Of a stretch of DNA of 64,000 nt, positions 15,707 to 23,319 are shown piece after piece. Source of the stretch: an uncultured Oscillospiraceae bacterium (lineage in GTDB: Bacteria; Bacillota; Clostridia; Oscillospirales; Oscillospiraceae); assembly GCA_934573935.1 (NCBI GenBank), contig CAKTMO010000002.1, positions 91,530 through 155,529 of the forward strand. Direction: 5' to 3'. The notes beneath the pieces were generated by a model that saw only the letters and a program-made list of their open reading frames with translations, was not told the DNA's origin and did no database searches. A program made the position numbers and the translations under genes. How positions within the stretch are numbered: the stretch's first letter is position 1; each line of letters begins with the position of its first letter.

Positions 15707-16006
15707 TTACTCTCCCCGCCACAGGTGGCGGGACATGTTGACGGTGCCGTTGGGGCGGAAGGTGACGCCCTCGTTCTCCAGCAGCTGCCGCTGCTGGGGC
15801 CAGTAGGGCGCGATGCGGCCCGCGTGATTCACCACGCGGTGGCAGGGATAGTCGCCGTACAGCTCCGCGCTGCTCAGGATCTTCCCCACCAGGCGGGCGT
15901 TTTTCTCCCGTCCGATCAGGCGGGCGATCTCGCCATAAGAGCAGACCCGCCCCAACGGGATCTCCGCCACCACGGACAGTATTTCATAGACAAGTCCCTC
16001 GTCCAA
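15707..16006 (-). CDS. Short MGMT-family protein retaining the alkyl-acceptor Cys
   Basis: A 99-residue protein corresponding to just the C-terminal DNA-binding/active-site domain of O6-alkylguanine-DNA alkyltransferases. The helix-turn-helix with the Arg finger region (GRVCSYGEIARLIG, 19-32) and the active-site motif PCHRVV (54-59) are present. Length equals that of the alkyltransferase-like (ATL) proteins, which usually have Trp in place of the Cys; here the Cys is kept, so methyl transfer is possible in principle. Probable DNA alkylation repair or damage recognition. It precedes the decarboxylase on the same strand. Confidence 0.88.
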   Translation of the reverse strand: MDEGLVYEILSVVAEIPLGRVCSYGEIARLIGREKNARLVGKILSSAELYGDYPCHRVVNHAGRIAPYWPQQRQLLENEGVTFRPNGTVNMSRHLWRGE

Positions 16007-16124
16007 AGCATGGCACTCCTTTGGTTTTGTACTATTTTACCATAAACGAGCGGCATTTCCAAGGGGGAATTGTGGGGATTTTGCTACCACAGCCTCCACC
16101 GTTCCCGTCTCCTCCAAGTTTTTC

Positions 16125-16153
16125 GTGACAAACCCTCTATCTCGTGGTAAAAT
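16125..16153 (+). promoter_or_regulatory. Promoter of the AT-rich gene
   Basis: GTGACA (16125-16130) and TAAAAT (16148-16153), 17-base spacer, 17 bases before the start codon. The leader would be very short (about 10 bases). Confidence 0.5.
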
Positions 16154-16170
16154 CAATTAGGTGATGAATT

Positions 16171-16983
16171 ATGATTTTTCATGGCATATCCGAAGAGTGC
16201 TATACCTGGCTGCAAAAACAGCCAAATGTAAAAGAAGAGACCCTTACCGATTGGATATTATATACTGTTTCACAAAGAACGGACCGGTTTTACTATAAGG
16301 CCTTTACCAGAAACGAAGAGGCCTCTAATGGCGCCGATTGGGAATGGTGGGTCCTGACCGATGGATACCCAGAGCCCTACGCCTACCGTTTTTTGGTACA
16401 AGCAAAAAAGCTAAAAAGAGGACAGGACAATTACCCACTCATCAGCTACGGAAACAGAAATGGCTTGCAGATCGACTTGTTAATCGATTCTGCCAAGCGG
16501 CAAAATGCCATGCCCATTTATATGTACTACTCTACTGCACTGCCGGAAATAATACAACAAATAAACAATTTTAATTTTATTGAAAAAAGTATTGTTGCCT
16601 GGTGTAAGGATTGTACAAACGGTGCTTATATGGCTATGGCGCAAAACGTAAAAAGACAAGTCTTTGATTCTCCACGAAAGGAAATAACAGAAGTCGCTCT
16701 TTTGAACAATTCGCTCGGGTTCTCGATGTGTGACCTTTTGTTTTACTCTACACGTTCACCAAGAGAAATTATGGATTCACTAAACCGTTACTATATCAAT
16801 AGCACGGAGGATCGCATTTCTCTGTCTCCCCATGGAATCAGGCATTCTGGGGCTTCTGTTCCCAATTATTTGCATACGCTCATTTACCAAAACACAGGAT
16901 TTCCTGATTGGTATGAATCAGAATTTGAACGTTTTCTTAAAAACAAAGCGGGTATTGCTGTCGTTGATTTACGCAAGAGGTAG
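16171..16983 (+). CDS. AT-rich accessory gene, possible PD-(D/E)XK-like (DUF6615-like) protein
   Basis: A 270-residue soluble protein with no signal peptide. The region GADWEWWVLTDG (near 51-62) followed by FLVQAKKLKRG (near 72-82) has the spacing of a PD-(D/E)XK nuclease core, with Asp then Q-x-K on the next strand, and recalls proteins catalogued as DUF6615; both are from memory and unverified. Base composition is strikingly AT-rich next to GC-rich neighbours and codon use differs (many AAA, AAT, TTT). It is a lone transcription unit with its own promoter and terminator. Signs point to recent transfer; a defence or DNA-processing role is a guess. Confidence 0.55.
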   Translation: MIFHGISEECYTWLQKQPNVKEETLTDWILYTVSQRTDRFYYKAFTRNEEASNGADWEWWVLTDGYPEPYAYRFLVQAKKLKRGQDNYPLISYGNRNGLQIDLLIDSAKRQNAMPIYMYYSTALPEIIQQINNFNFIEKSIVAWCKDCTNGAYMAMAQNVKRQVFDSPRKEITEVALLNNSLGFSMCDLLFYSTRSPREIMDSLNRYYINSTEDRISLSPHGIRHSGASVPNYLHTLIYQNTGFPDWYESEFERFLKNKAGIAVVDLRKR

Positions 16984-16992
16984 CATATTTGC

Positions 16993-17027
16993 GGGCAGCA
17001 GTATCCCAGAGATACTGCTGCCCTTTT
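16993..17027 (+). terminator. Terminator of the AT-rich gene
   Basis: GGGCAGCAGTATC, loop CCAGA, GATACTGCTGCCC then TTTTCG: a perfect 13-bp stem. Confidence 0.88.
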
Positions 17028-17182
17028 CGCGTTTATGAAGTCTATTTCTCTTTCCGTAGCCCCCTCGTTTCAGAAATCGGCTTGTGCTTCACCCGTTGCG
17101 GAACGGGGGTAATTTTGTAGCAGTCAAAAAGCAATAATCTGTCCCTCTCTCCAGAAGGAAACAGGTTCGGATTATCTTAGAC

Positions 17183-17264
17183 TGGTACGGGTAGTGGGAC
17201 TCGAACCCACACGCATCGCACGAGAACCTAAATCTCGCATGTCTACCAATTCCATCATACCCGC
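17183..17264 (-). tRNA. tRNA-Leu (anticodon UAG)
   Basis: An 82-nt minus-strand tRNA with encoded CCA. Acceptor GCGGGTA pairs with TACCCGT (one G-U), D-arm AATTGGTAGAC, anticodon stem CGAGA/TCTCG around loop TTTAGGT giving UAG, a long variable arm typical of type II tRNAs, and T-loop GGTTCGAGTCC. It lies between the AT-rich gene and the pyridoxal kinase gene. Confidence 0.95.
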
Positions 17265-17414
17265 ATATGCTTGCTGTACCACTATACCACATTCCCCGCC
17301 GCGGCACAAGCGGAAAATCTGGTATTATCGGCTGCGCCAAAACTGGACATACGAAGAAGGTCAAAAAGTGGTATACTATTCCTTAGTTTACCAAAGAAAC
17401 GAGGACTTTTTTCC

Positions 17415-18257
17415 ATGAAACGCATCGCCAGTATTCAGGACGTATCCTGTCTGGGCCGCTGCTCCCAGACGGTGGCGCTGCCGGTGGTCTCCGCCATGGG
17501 GGTGGAGTGCGCCATACTGCCCACCGCCGTGCTGAGCACCCACACCAGCTTTCCGGACTTCCGCTGCATGGATCTGACGGATCAGCTGCTGCCCTGCGCC
17601 CGCCACTGGATGGCACAGGGCGTCCATTTCGATGCTCTGTATACCGGCTATCTGGCCTCTGACCGGCAGGTGGCCGTGGTGCTGGAGCTGCTGGAGCTGC
17701 TGCGGGAAAAGGACACGCTGGTGTTCGTGGATCCCGCCATGGCGGATCACGGCAGGCTCTACACCGGCTTCGGGCCGGAGTTCCCCGCCCTGATGGCCCA
17801 GGTGGTGGCTAAGGCCCAGATCACCGTGCCCAACATCACCGAGGCCAGCCTGATGACGGGCCTGCCCTATCGGGAGGACTATGACGAGGCGTATATCCGC
17901 GATCTGCTGCAGGGCGTAGCTGCGCTGGGGGCGGAAAAGGTGGTACTGACCGGCGTATCGCTGGAAAAAGACGCCATCGGCTTCGCGTCCTACGACAGCG
18001 CCACCGGCCAGTTCGGCCACTACTTCAACCGGCGGGAGCCCAACGCCTATCACGGCACCGGCGACATCTTCTCCGCCACGGCGGTGGCGGGCATCGTGCG
18101 GGGCATGCCCCTGCATGACGCCTTCCGTCTGGCGGCGGATTTCACCCTGCGGTGCATCCAGGTCACCCGCACGGACCCTGCCGCCGCCTGGTACGGCGTG
18201 GAGTTCGAACGCGCCCTTCCCATGCTGACGGAACGGGCCGCGGCGCTGCATGATTGA
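17415..18257 (+). CDS. pdxY: Pyridoxal/pyridoxamine kinase (PdxK/PdxY, ribokinase superfamily)
   Basis: A 280-residue kinase. The start MKRIASIQDVSCLGRCS is chosen for family fit; its RBS (GAGG) is weak. Visible: the N-terminal substrate segment, VLSTHTSFPDF near 42-52 (lid region of PL kinases), the strand VFVDPAMADHGRLY near 110-123 (metal and phosphate), TVPNITEASLMTG near 143-155 and the anion-hole/catalytic segment YHGTGDIFSATAV near 216-228 with the catalytic Asp. It phosphorylates B6 vitamers, feeding PLP-dependent enzymes. It lies alone, convergent with the surface-protein gene, sharing a bidirectional terminator. Confidence 0.92.
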   Translation: MKRIASIQDVSCLGRCSQTVALPVVSAMGVECAILPTAVLSTHTSFPDFRCMDLTDQLLPCARHWMAQGVHFDALYTGYLASDRQVAVVLELLELLREKDTLVFVDPAMADHGRLYTGFGPEFPALMAQVVAKAQITVPNITEASLMTGLPYREDYDEAYIRDLLQGVAALGAEKVVLTGVSLEKDAIGFASYDSATGQFGHYFNRREPNAYHGTGDIFSATAVAGIVRGMPLHDAFRLAADFTLRCIQVTRTDPAAAWYGVEFERALPMLTERAAALHD

Positions 18258-18267
18258 CACAAACACA

Positions 18268-18300
18268 AAGCCGCACGGCAAAGGCCGTGCGGCTTTTCTG
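18268..18300. terminator. Terminator between pdxY and the surface locus
   Basis: GCCGCACGGC, loop AAAG, GCCGTGCGGC followed by TTTTCTGTT; A-rich on the left, so usable by both convergent units. Confidence 0.88.
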
Positions 18301-18305
18301 TTGTC

Positions 18306-19036
18306 TCAGCGCTCTGTCTTTCTGCCGCGGCGCAGCGCCGCTGCCAGCGCCAGCCCGCTGGCGCCAGGGCCAGCTGATACAGCAACAGCGGGGTGGTATC
18401 GCCTGTCTCCGGCGACTCCGCCGTCTGGCTCGTGCCGGTCTTGTCCGGCGTGCCCGTGCCGCCGGAATGGCTGGGCCGCCGGTGGACCTCCGTTTTTTCC
18501 AGAAGGTAATAGCCCGTCTGCTCCATCCGGAAGCTGAGCCCCCCTGCCGCCGCGGTACTGGTCAGGTGGCGTGTCTGGGCATTGCCGTCCATATAGAACA
18601 GGGTCTTGTCTCCACTGTTCTCCGCCGTTATGGTCAGCGTAACGCTGCCCTCCGGCTGGATGGGGCCGTTGCCGCGGCGGAAGGCGAAATAATATATCAC
18701 GGGATCCTTCCCCAGCTGAGCGGCGGCATCGGCAGCCCAGGCGTAGGCCTCCGCCTCTTTCTGGGCGGTGACGGAGATGATAATGATCCGTTGGCCGTTG
18801 TCCGCCGCGCTGTCGCTGCTGCCGCGGATGATAACGCCGTCCGGCAGCACCACCGTATCCAGCCCATGGACACCCAGAGTAATCTCATAATAATTCCGGC
18901 TGCTCTGGCAGATACCGTATACGGGCACGCCGTGGCGCTCCGGCACGGCAGCGGGAGCAGGCTCCGTGGCCAGCGCCGTCACCGGACAGGTCAGCAGCAG
19001 CAACACCGCCGCCAGAATGGTGATCCACTTTTTCAT
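18306..19036 (-). pseudogene. Secreted surface protein with frameshifted cell-wall sorting signal
   Basis: Signal peptide MKKWITILAAVLLLLTCPV..., then an extracellular domain of ~190 residues and a Ser/Thr/Pro-rich linker that ends SPETGDTTPLLLYQLALA. This is a sortase-type signal (xPxTG) entering its hydrophobic segment, but as sequenced the frame then goes wrong and runs on to 18050, antisense to pdxY. Restoring one base near 18358-18370 gives ASGLALAAALRRGRKTER and a stop at 18306, i.e. the expected hydrophobic segment plus basic tail. So a single-base deletion (real or a sequencing error) removes the anchor. The gene follows a 158-codon membrane-protein gene by 14 bases. Confidence 0.75.
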
Positions 19037-19050
19037 GTCAGCTTCCTCCT

Positions 19051-19527
19051 TTACCCGATCTGCAGCACGGTGCGCAGCGAGGCTGCGCCGGCGCTGTAAT
19101 ACGTCTCCGGCTCATAGGCCATGACCTTCAGCGTTACGGCCGCGGTCTGCCGCGGCACGGTATCCAGCTTCACCGCCCGCACATACTGGCCCGGGCGGAT
19201 CAGGCCGCTTTCCCCCAGAATACCGCCCTGTTCATCCAAAACGCGCACCTTCAGCCAGACCTGATTCTCCGCCGGATCCGTCAGCCAGATGTCGATGCTG
19301 CCGTCGCGGACGGTCAGCTCACCTGCCGCCGAAAACTGAAAGGCCTTGGCGTCCAGCTGGCCGTAACCGGCGTCCTCCGGCACCTTGGGCGTGCCGGTCT
19401 GCGCCGCCGGATCGAAGGGCGGCGGTGAAAACGCCTCCTGCCGCCTGCCGCGGGTCAGCGCAAGGAGCATGACCGCCACCGAAACGGCGCACAGCGCCGC
19501 GGTGATCCACAATACGCTTTTTTTCAT
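19051..19527 (-). CDS. Membrane-anchored extracytoplasmic protein of unknown function
   Basis: 158 residues: Lys-rich N-terminus, one hydrophobic segment (about 5-25) with no lipobox, a Pro-rich linker, then a small beta-rich domain (SIDIWLTDPAENQVWLKVRV, GGILGESGLIRPGQYVRAVK) resembling accessory or minor subunits of surface fibres. The segment IRPGQYVRAV recalls a recurrent motif in small Clostridial membrane proteins, but I have no family name for it. It lies between the pilin-like gene (150 bases upstream, with two large hairpins between) and the sortase-signal protein gene (14 bases downstream). Confidence 0.72.
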   Translation of the reverse strand: MKKSVLWITAALCAVSVAVMLLALTRGRRQEAFSPPPFDPAAQTGTPKVPEDAGYGQLDAKAFQFSAAGELTVRDGSIDIWLTDPAENQVWLKVRVLDEQGGILGESGLIRPGQYVRAVKLDTVPRQTAAVTLKVMAYEPETYYSAGAASLRTVLQIG

Positions 19528-19562
19528 GTCATTTCGTCCCTCTCTGCCGTGTGGTCAACATA

Positions 19563-19651
19563 CGTGATATCCGTCTCAACCGGCGGCTGGGGCGGATATC
19601 ACGGATGCTGGGCGGCCTTGCGAGGCAGGGGAGAAAGCCCCGCAAGGCCGC
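19563..19651 (-). promoter_or_regulatory. Two long-stem hairpins inside the surface operon
   Basis: Between the pilin-like gene and the 158-codon gene are CGTGATATCCG (19563-19573) with its complement at 19593-19603, and GCGGCCTTGCG (19612-19622) with its complement at 19641-19651, both 11-bp perfect stems. Neither has a T-run. They could protect the 3' end of the upstream message or set a lower level for downstream genes. Confidence 0.5.
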
Positions 19652-19677
19652 TTCGCATACGGCCATACTCTATCTAT

Positions 19678-20232
19678 TTACGGCTCCTGCGTTACCGCAG
19701 AAAGGGAAACGGTGATGTCACCCAGCTTGGTCGATGTTGTCTCCACAGCGTTCAGCGTACCGGTCAGCGTCAGTGTGCTGGTGACGCTGTCGACCTCGTC
19801 GGGCTTGTTTTCCACGCCCGCCGCCAGCTGCTTGCTCGTCTCGCTCATCGTGCCGGTATACTCACCCTTGTAGGTCTTGATATCCTTTGTGAAGCTAAAT
19901 GCCACATTGACGGGAACATTGGAGTGGTTGGTGACCGTCACCTCATTGCCGGTAGCCTGCCAGCCGTCACCCTCCGTAAAATTATACGTATGGTCTGTCG
20001 GATCCCAGGTCTTGTCGCCGGTGGTCTTGTAGGTAAAGCTCATCTCGCCCCACTCGATCTTCACGCTGTAAACGTCCGCAAACGTTCCGGTGCCGCTATA
20101 AGCGCCGTTGACGCCGATGGTCTCAGAACCAGGCATCGTGGTATGTGTGTTGCTGTCCGCAAACGCCACGGTGGTAAGGCTCAGGGCCATTACCAGCGCA
20201 AGAACAGCTGCGGCAAATTTTTTTGCATTCAT
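19678..20232 (-). CDS. Secreted pilin-like / fibre-type protein
   Basis: 184 residues: signal peptide (MNAKKFAAAVLALVMALSL..., cleavage after AFA) and a Thr/Val/Gly-rich beta domain lacking Cys. The segment VYSVKIEWGEMSFTY and the later VTVTNHSNVPVNVAFSF resemble SipW-dependent or WxL-like matrix proteins by texture only. No sorting signal or membrane anchor at the C-terminus, so it is probably secreted and assembled or held by the larger surface protein. RBS AAGGAGAAG. The gene lies 60 bases downstream of the large frameshifted surface gene and is followed by two hairpins. Confidence 0.72.
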   Translation of the reverse strand: MNAKKFAAAVLALVMALSLTTVAFADSNTHTTMPGSETIGVNGAYSGTGTFADVYSVKIEWGEMSFTYKTTGDKTWDPTDHTYNFTEGDGWQATGNEVTVTNHSNVPVNVAFSFTKDIKTYKGEYTGTMSETSKQLAAGVENKPDEVDSVTSTLTLTGTLNAVETTSTKLGDITVSLSAVTQEP

Positions 20233-20291
20233 TTTTACACTTCTCCTTTTTGTATTTTTTATTTCAAAACGCTTGCGCGTCCTGAACCGTG

Positions 20292-21628
20292 TCATTGGAC
20301 CACCGTGATATTCACGGGGATCTCGGTGTTGACGATGGTCTTTTCGTGGGTATCGGGCTGATAGTACAGCACGACGAAATTGCCGTTATACCCGCCGGGC
20401 GTCAGCTGCGCCGCCGCGTCCTTTGCGGCAAACACCGCGTGGGCGCCGTCACCGTTCACAAGGGCGGCAAACCAGAACAGCTGGCCGCCGTTGGTGATCT
20501 GATACGTGCCGCTGGACAGGCTCGCGGGCTGATACTCTTCACACACGGTACAGAAGCCGTTGGAGCTATACTTGTGGGCCTCCACCGCGTTTTTGGCCGC
20601 GACCGTGGCGGCAGCATAGCCGGAAGCCGCGTTGGGCGTGACCTTCACAGACAGCGTCTTGCCGATATCCGCCGCCGTGGGGGTGTAGCTCTGGGCGGTG
20701 GCCCCGCTGATGGCCGTGTCATTCGCGTACCATTGATACGTGGGGTCGGTGATGCCGCTGAGCAGCTTCACCGAGATCGGAACGCGGGGATGGGGCGTAT
20801 TCGCGGAAAGGGTAGGCGTCCACGACTTCAGCGGCTGTGTGTTGACCGTCAGCGTCGCCGTATAGTCGTTGAAGTCGTTCATGTCGGTCAGCGTTGCTGT
20901 CACCGCTGCGGATGCGTTGGTCAAAGAGACCTTCGCCTGCAGGCCGTTCGCCTCCGTGACCGTTCCGGCGCTGTTCTGCACGGACCATGTGACCCTCGGC
21001 CCCTCCGCTTTCTTCGTGCTGCCCCGCCAGACAGCCGCCAGCTGTCCGGTGCCCGCCGTCGCGGAGGTATAGGTACTCAGCGACGCCGTCGCGCTCTGGT
21101 TCAAATAGGGCTTTGACGGGTCCATGGTGATGGGCGCGGTCAGCGTTGCCTTATTGATCGTGAACGTGACCTCCGCCGAGCTGATCACCGCCCCGGCCGT
21201 CTGCACGGTGGTGCGGCTGCCGTTCTGCGCGCCCAGCACCGTCACGGTGCCGCTGGGACAGTGGATATTTTCCCCGTAGCTGGAGATGGAATATCCGCTG
21301 CTGGGAAGCGTCTTGGTTATAGCACTGGCAAAAATATTCTTGCTGTCACGGTCACTGGCGCTGCTGTATCTCACGCTCTGCACCGTGGGACGGAGCTGCT
21401 TTCCCGTATAGATGTACGAACTGAGCGTCAGAATAATCTGGCAGTCCATCAGGTCATAGACGACACGGGGCGTAAACTCGGTCGCCGTACCCTTGCCGCC
21501 GCCGTCGCCCCAGAAATAGCCGTTGATATTGGCCGCGGTGGACAGGATCAGGTTGGCGGGGCTGTGCCAGGCCTTCAGCGGCACGGCTTTGCCGCCTGCG
21601 CCGCCAGGGCCGCCATCGTAACATCCCC
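20292..21628 (-). pseudogene. Large surface protein, C-terminal part after a frameshift
   Basis: This is the 3' half of the gene starting at 22884, in a different frame from base ~21628. About 445 residues: a Gly-rich end, LILSTAANINGYFWGDGGG, a beta-rich middle with a bacterial Ig-like arrangement (TATLTVNTQPLKSW, PTYQWYANDTAISGATAQSY), and a terminal module with HKYSSNGFCTVCEEYQPA, a Cys pair motif found repeatedly in large Clostridial surface proteins. No sorting signal. Without frame correction it has no start codon or RBS of its own and would not be made. Confidence 0.75.
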
Positions 21629-22884
21629 TTTTTTGTATCTCTGTCTTTCTCCGTGCCGCCTGCGCCGCCGCCTGCACCCTGCACACCGCTGGCGCCTGCG
21701 CCGCCGGAACCGGACTCGGCATCATAGCGGTTGTTGTTGTAGCCGTGCTTATTTGTACCGGTAGTGGTGCCGGAGGCACCGTCACTGCCGCTGCCGCCGG
21801 CTTTGCCGCCTGCGCCGCCGCTGCCGCCTCGAGAGGAGTTGTCGTTTTTGGTTTCCGCGTCGGAGCACTCGGCGCCTCCGCCGCCTCCGTTGGGCCAGCC
21901 ACCGCCGCCTCCGCCGCCGCCAGGGCCCTGTACATTGCCCTTTACATCAGAGCCAGGATGTCCGCCGGAGCCGCCGTTTCCGCCGATGGCCGCCGCAGCG
22001 CCGCCACCGCCGTTTCCGCCACTTCCGGCTATCCATGCAGTCGTTACCTGTTGTATATTCTCTTGTTTGATTTCCTTCTTTTCGTCCATGGTACCATCTG
22101 CCCCCGCCGCGGCGTTGCCGCCGGTAACCGTCAGGGTGTCCTTGGGCGCGTTCTTCGAGGTGGAGAGCTCCTCGTCGTGGGCGCTGTAGATGGTCAGCTT
22201 CGCGTTTTCCGGCACATTGATGGCCGCAGTCGCGCCGGTGGTACCCTTGGCGTCCGCGCCGTGCAGGGTCACGCTGCCGTTGATGATGGCCACCGTGGCG
22301 CCGCTGTCTATCTGGATGGTGCTCTGGCCCGTAGGTGCGGTGAAGTCAACGGGGCCGTTGATCTGCAGCACATTGCCGTTGGAGAGCTTCAGGGGGAAGG
22401 CGCTGGAGCCGGTGACCGTCCGGTTGGGCTTGGGCTGCCAGCTGCCGCTGGCGGCAAAGACCTCCACGGCCTCCGGCTCGTTGTATACCGCCGTGACCGG
22501 CACGTCCTCCTCCGGCGCGTCGGCGGCCGGATCCCCGTCCTGGGGATCGTCCCACCCGTCATCGGCTGGATCGGGCACATTCATGTCTTCCGGATCGTCA
22601 TACGAAGGCTCCGCCCCGTCGGGCGCATCCCCCGTGGGATCATCCGCCGCATCGGGGTCGTCCCCATCGGGATCATCCTTCGCGGGATCTGCCGCGTCGG
22701 GATCGCCGCCTGCGGGATCCGTCACGTCCGGATCGTCCGCCGGATCCGTCGTGTCCGGCTCCACCTGCTGGTCATATCCCGCATCACCCACCGGTATATC
22801 CAGCCCATAGGCCGCCGCGTGGGGCACTGCCGACAGCAGCAGCGCAAGGGTCAGCAGCAGGGCGATCATTTTCTTCCGCTTCAT
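21454..22884 (-). CDS. Large Gly-rich surface protein, N-terminal part (frameshifted)
   Basis: As sequenced, 476 codons. Signal peptide MKRKKMIALLLTLALLLSAV..., an Asp/Pro-rich stretch (~35-125) built on repeats such as DPDAADPA, a beta-rich domain with NGNVLQINGPVDF and VAIINGSVTLHGADA, then a ~130-residue Gly/Ala/Ser/Asn low-complexity region. At 21625-21634 a run of six A then four G (coding strand) shifts the frame; removing one base fuses this ORF to the 20292-21628 part and yields one protein of about 863 residues. RBS AAAGGAG 7 bases before ATG. It heads the surface operon, divergent from the LytTR two-component genes. Confidence 0.78.
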   Translation of the reverse strand: MKRKKMIALLLTLALLLSAVPHAAAYGLDIPVGDAGYDQQVEPDTTDPADDPDVTDPAGGDPDAADPAKDDPDGDDPDAADDPTGDAPDGAEPSYDDPEDMNVPDPADDGWDDPQDGDPAADAPEEDVPVTAVYNEPEAVEVFAASGSWQPKPNRTVTGSSAFPLKLSNGNVLQINGPVDFTAPTGQSTIQIDSGATVAIINGSVTLHGADAKGTTGATAAINVPENAKLTIYSAHDEELSTSKNAPKDTLTVTGGNAAAGADGTMDEKKEIKQENIQQVTTAWIAGSGGNGGGGAAAAIGGNGGSGGHPGSDVKGNVQGPGGGGGGGGWPNGGGGGAECSDAETKNDNSSRGGSGGAGGKAGGSGSDGASGTTTGTNKHGYNNNRYDAESGSGGAGASGVQGAGGGAGGTEKDRDTKKGMLRWRPWRRRRQSRAAEGLAQPRQPDPVHRGQYQRLFLGRRRRQGYGDRVYAPCRL

Positions 22885-23140
22885 ATGCTTTCTCCTTTCA
22901 ACCCCGTTTTTGCCTGAAAAAGCGCAGCAGGCATCGCTCCGTCCGCGTTCACGCGGGCAGAGTGATGCCTGTTATATGTGGATCGTCAAATTTTGGAAGG
23001 GAAAATAGGGTGCAATTATGCTTGCTTGCTGAATTATGTTCCTCCCATTCATATTTCTCAATCTTCCTTCTGTGTGTTTTTGCTGTTTTTTGGGCGGCAG
23101 CGCCGCATTGTGTGCCGCCTTCCATTATTTCCCACTATAG

Positions 23141-23220
23141 GTGGTCGAATCATAGCACAATACCGTCGTTTCATGCAATGCATTTTGCACAAGCGGTCAA
23201 AATCCGGCATAAGCGGTCGT
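23141..23220 (+). promoter_or_regulatory. Putative LytTR binding sites: paired direct repeats
   Basis: Two pairs of ~10-bp direct repeats. Pair one: GGTCGAA (from 23143) and CGTCGTT (from 23164), 21 bases apart. Pair two: AAGCGGTCAA (23191) and AAGCGGTCGT (23211), exactly 20 bases apart. The pairs share a GTC core. LytTR regulators such as AgrA bind two 9-bp direct repeats about two helical turns apart, so the spacing fits the adjacent response regulator; the match is inferred, not proven. Confidence 0.6.
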
Positions 23221-23239
23221 TTTACACCCCCTGCCGCCT

Positions 23240-23268
23240 TTGCTTTTTCTGTTAAATCATGGTATAAT
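23240..23268 (+). promoter_or_regulatory. Promoter of the response regulator-kinase operon
   Basis: TTGCTT (23240-23245), 17-base spacer, TATAAT (23263-23268). The direct repeats end 20 bases upstream of the -35, a usual activator position. Confidence 0.75.
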
Positions 23269-23319
23269 CAGGAAAATATTTCATGCCGTATTGACCCAAG
23301 ACACATCAGGAGGTTTACT

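Larger units (their letters stand above)
22885..23319. promoter_or_regulatory. Divergent control region of surface operon and two-component genes
   Basis: 435 gene-free bases. Toward the surface operon: a leader stem-loop with an 11-bp outer stem (22929-22939/22960-22970, one G-U) and a 5-bp inner stem (22943-22947/22952-22956). In the middle: spaced direct repeats (23141-23220). Toward the regulator: a promoter at 23240-23268. The 22980-23130 part is AT-rich; I could not choose a convincing minus-strand promoter there. Confidence 0.6.

Noticed and set aside
18050..18305. C-terminal extension of the sortase-signal protein antisense to pdxY
   Set aside because: The extra ~85 residues appear only because of the frame break, have an Arg/Ala/Cys composition typical of antisense reading, and overlap a well-supported gene and its terminator.
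21625..21640. Programmed -1 frameshifting at A-AAA-AAG in the large surface gene
   Set aside because: The heptamer is in the right frame for -1 slippage, but the downstream domain continues in the +1 frame. A -1 shift enters the third frame, which is not the surface-protein frame, so a one-base indel is the better explanation.
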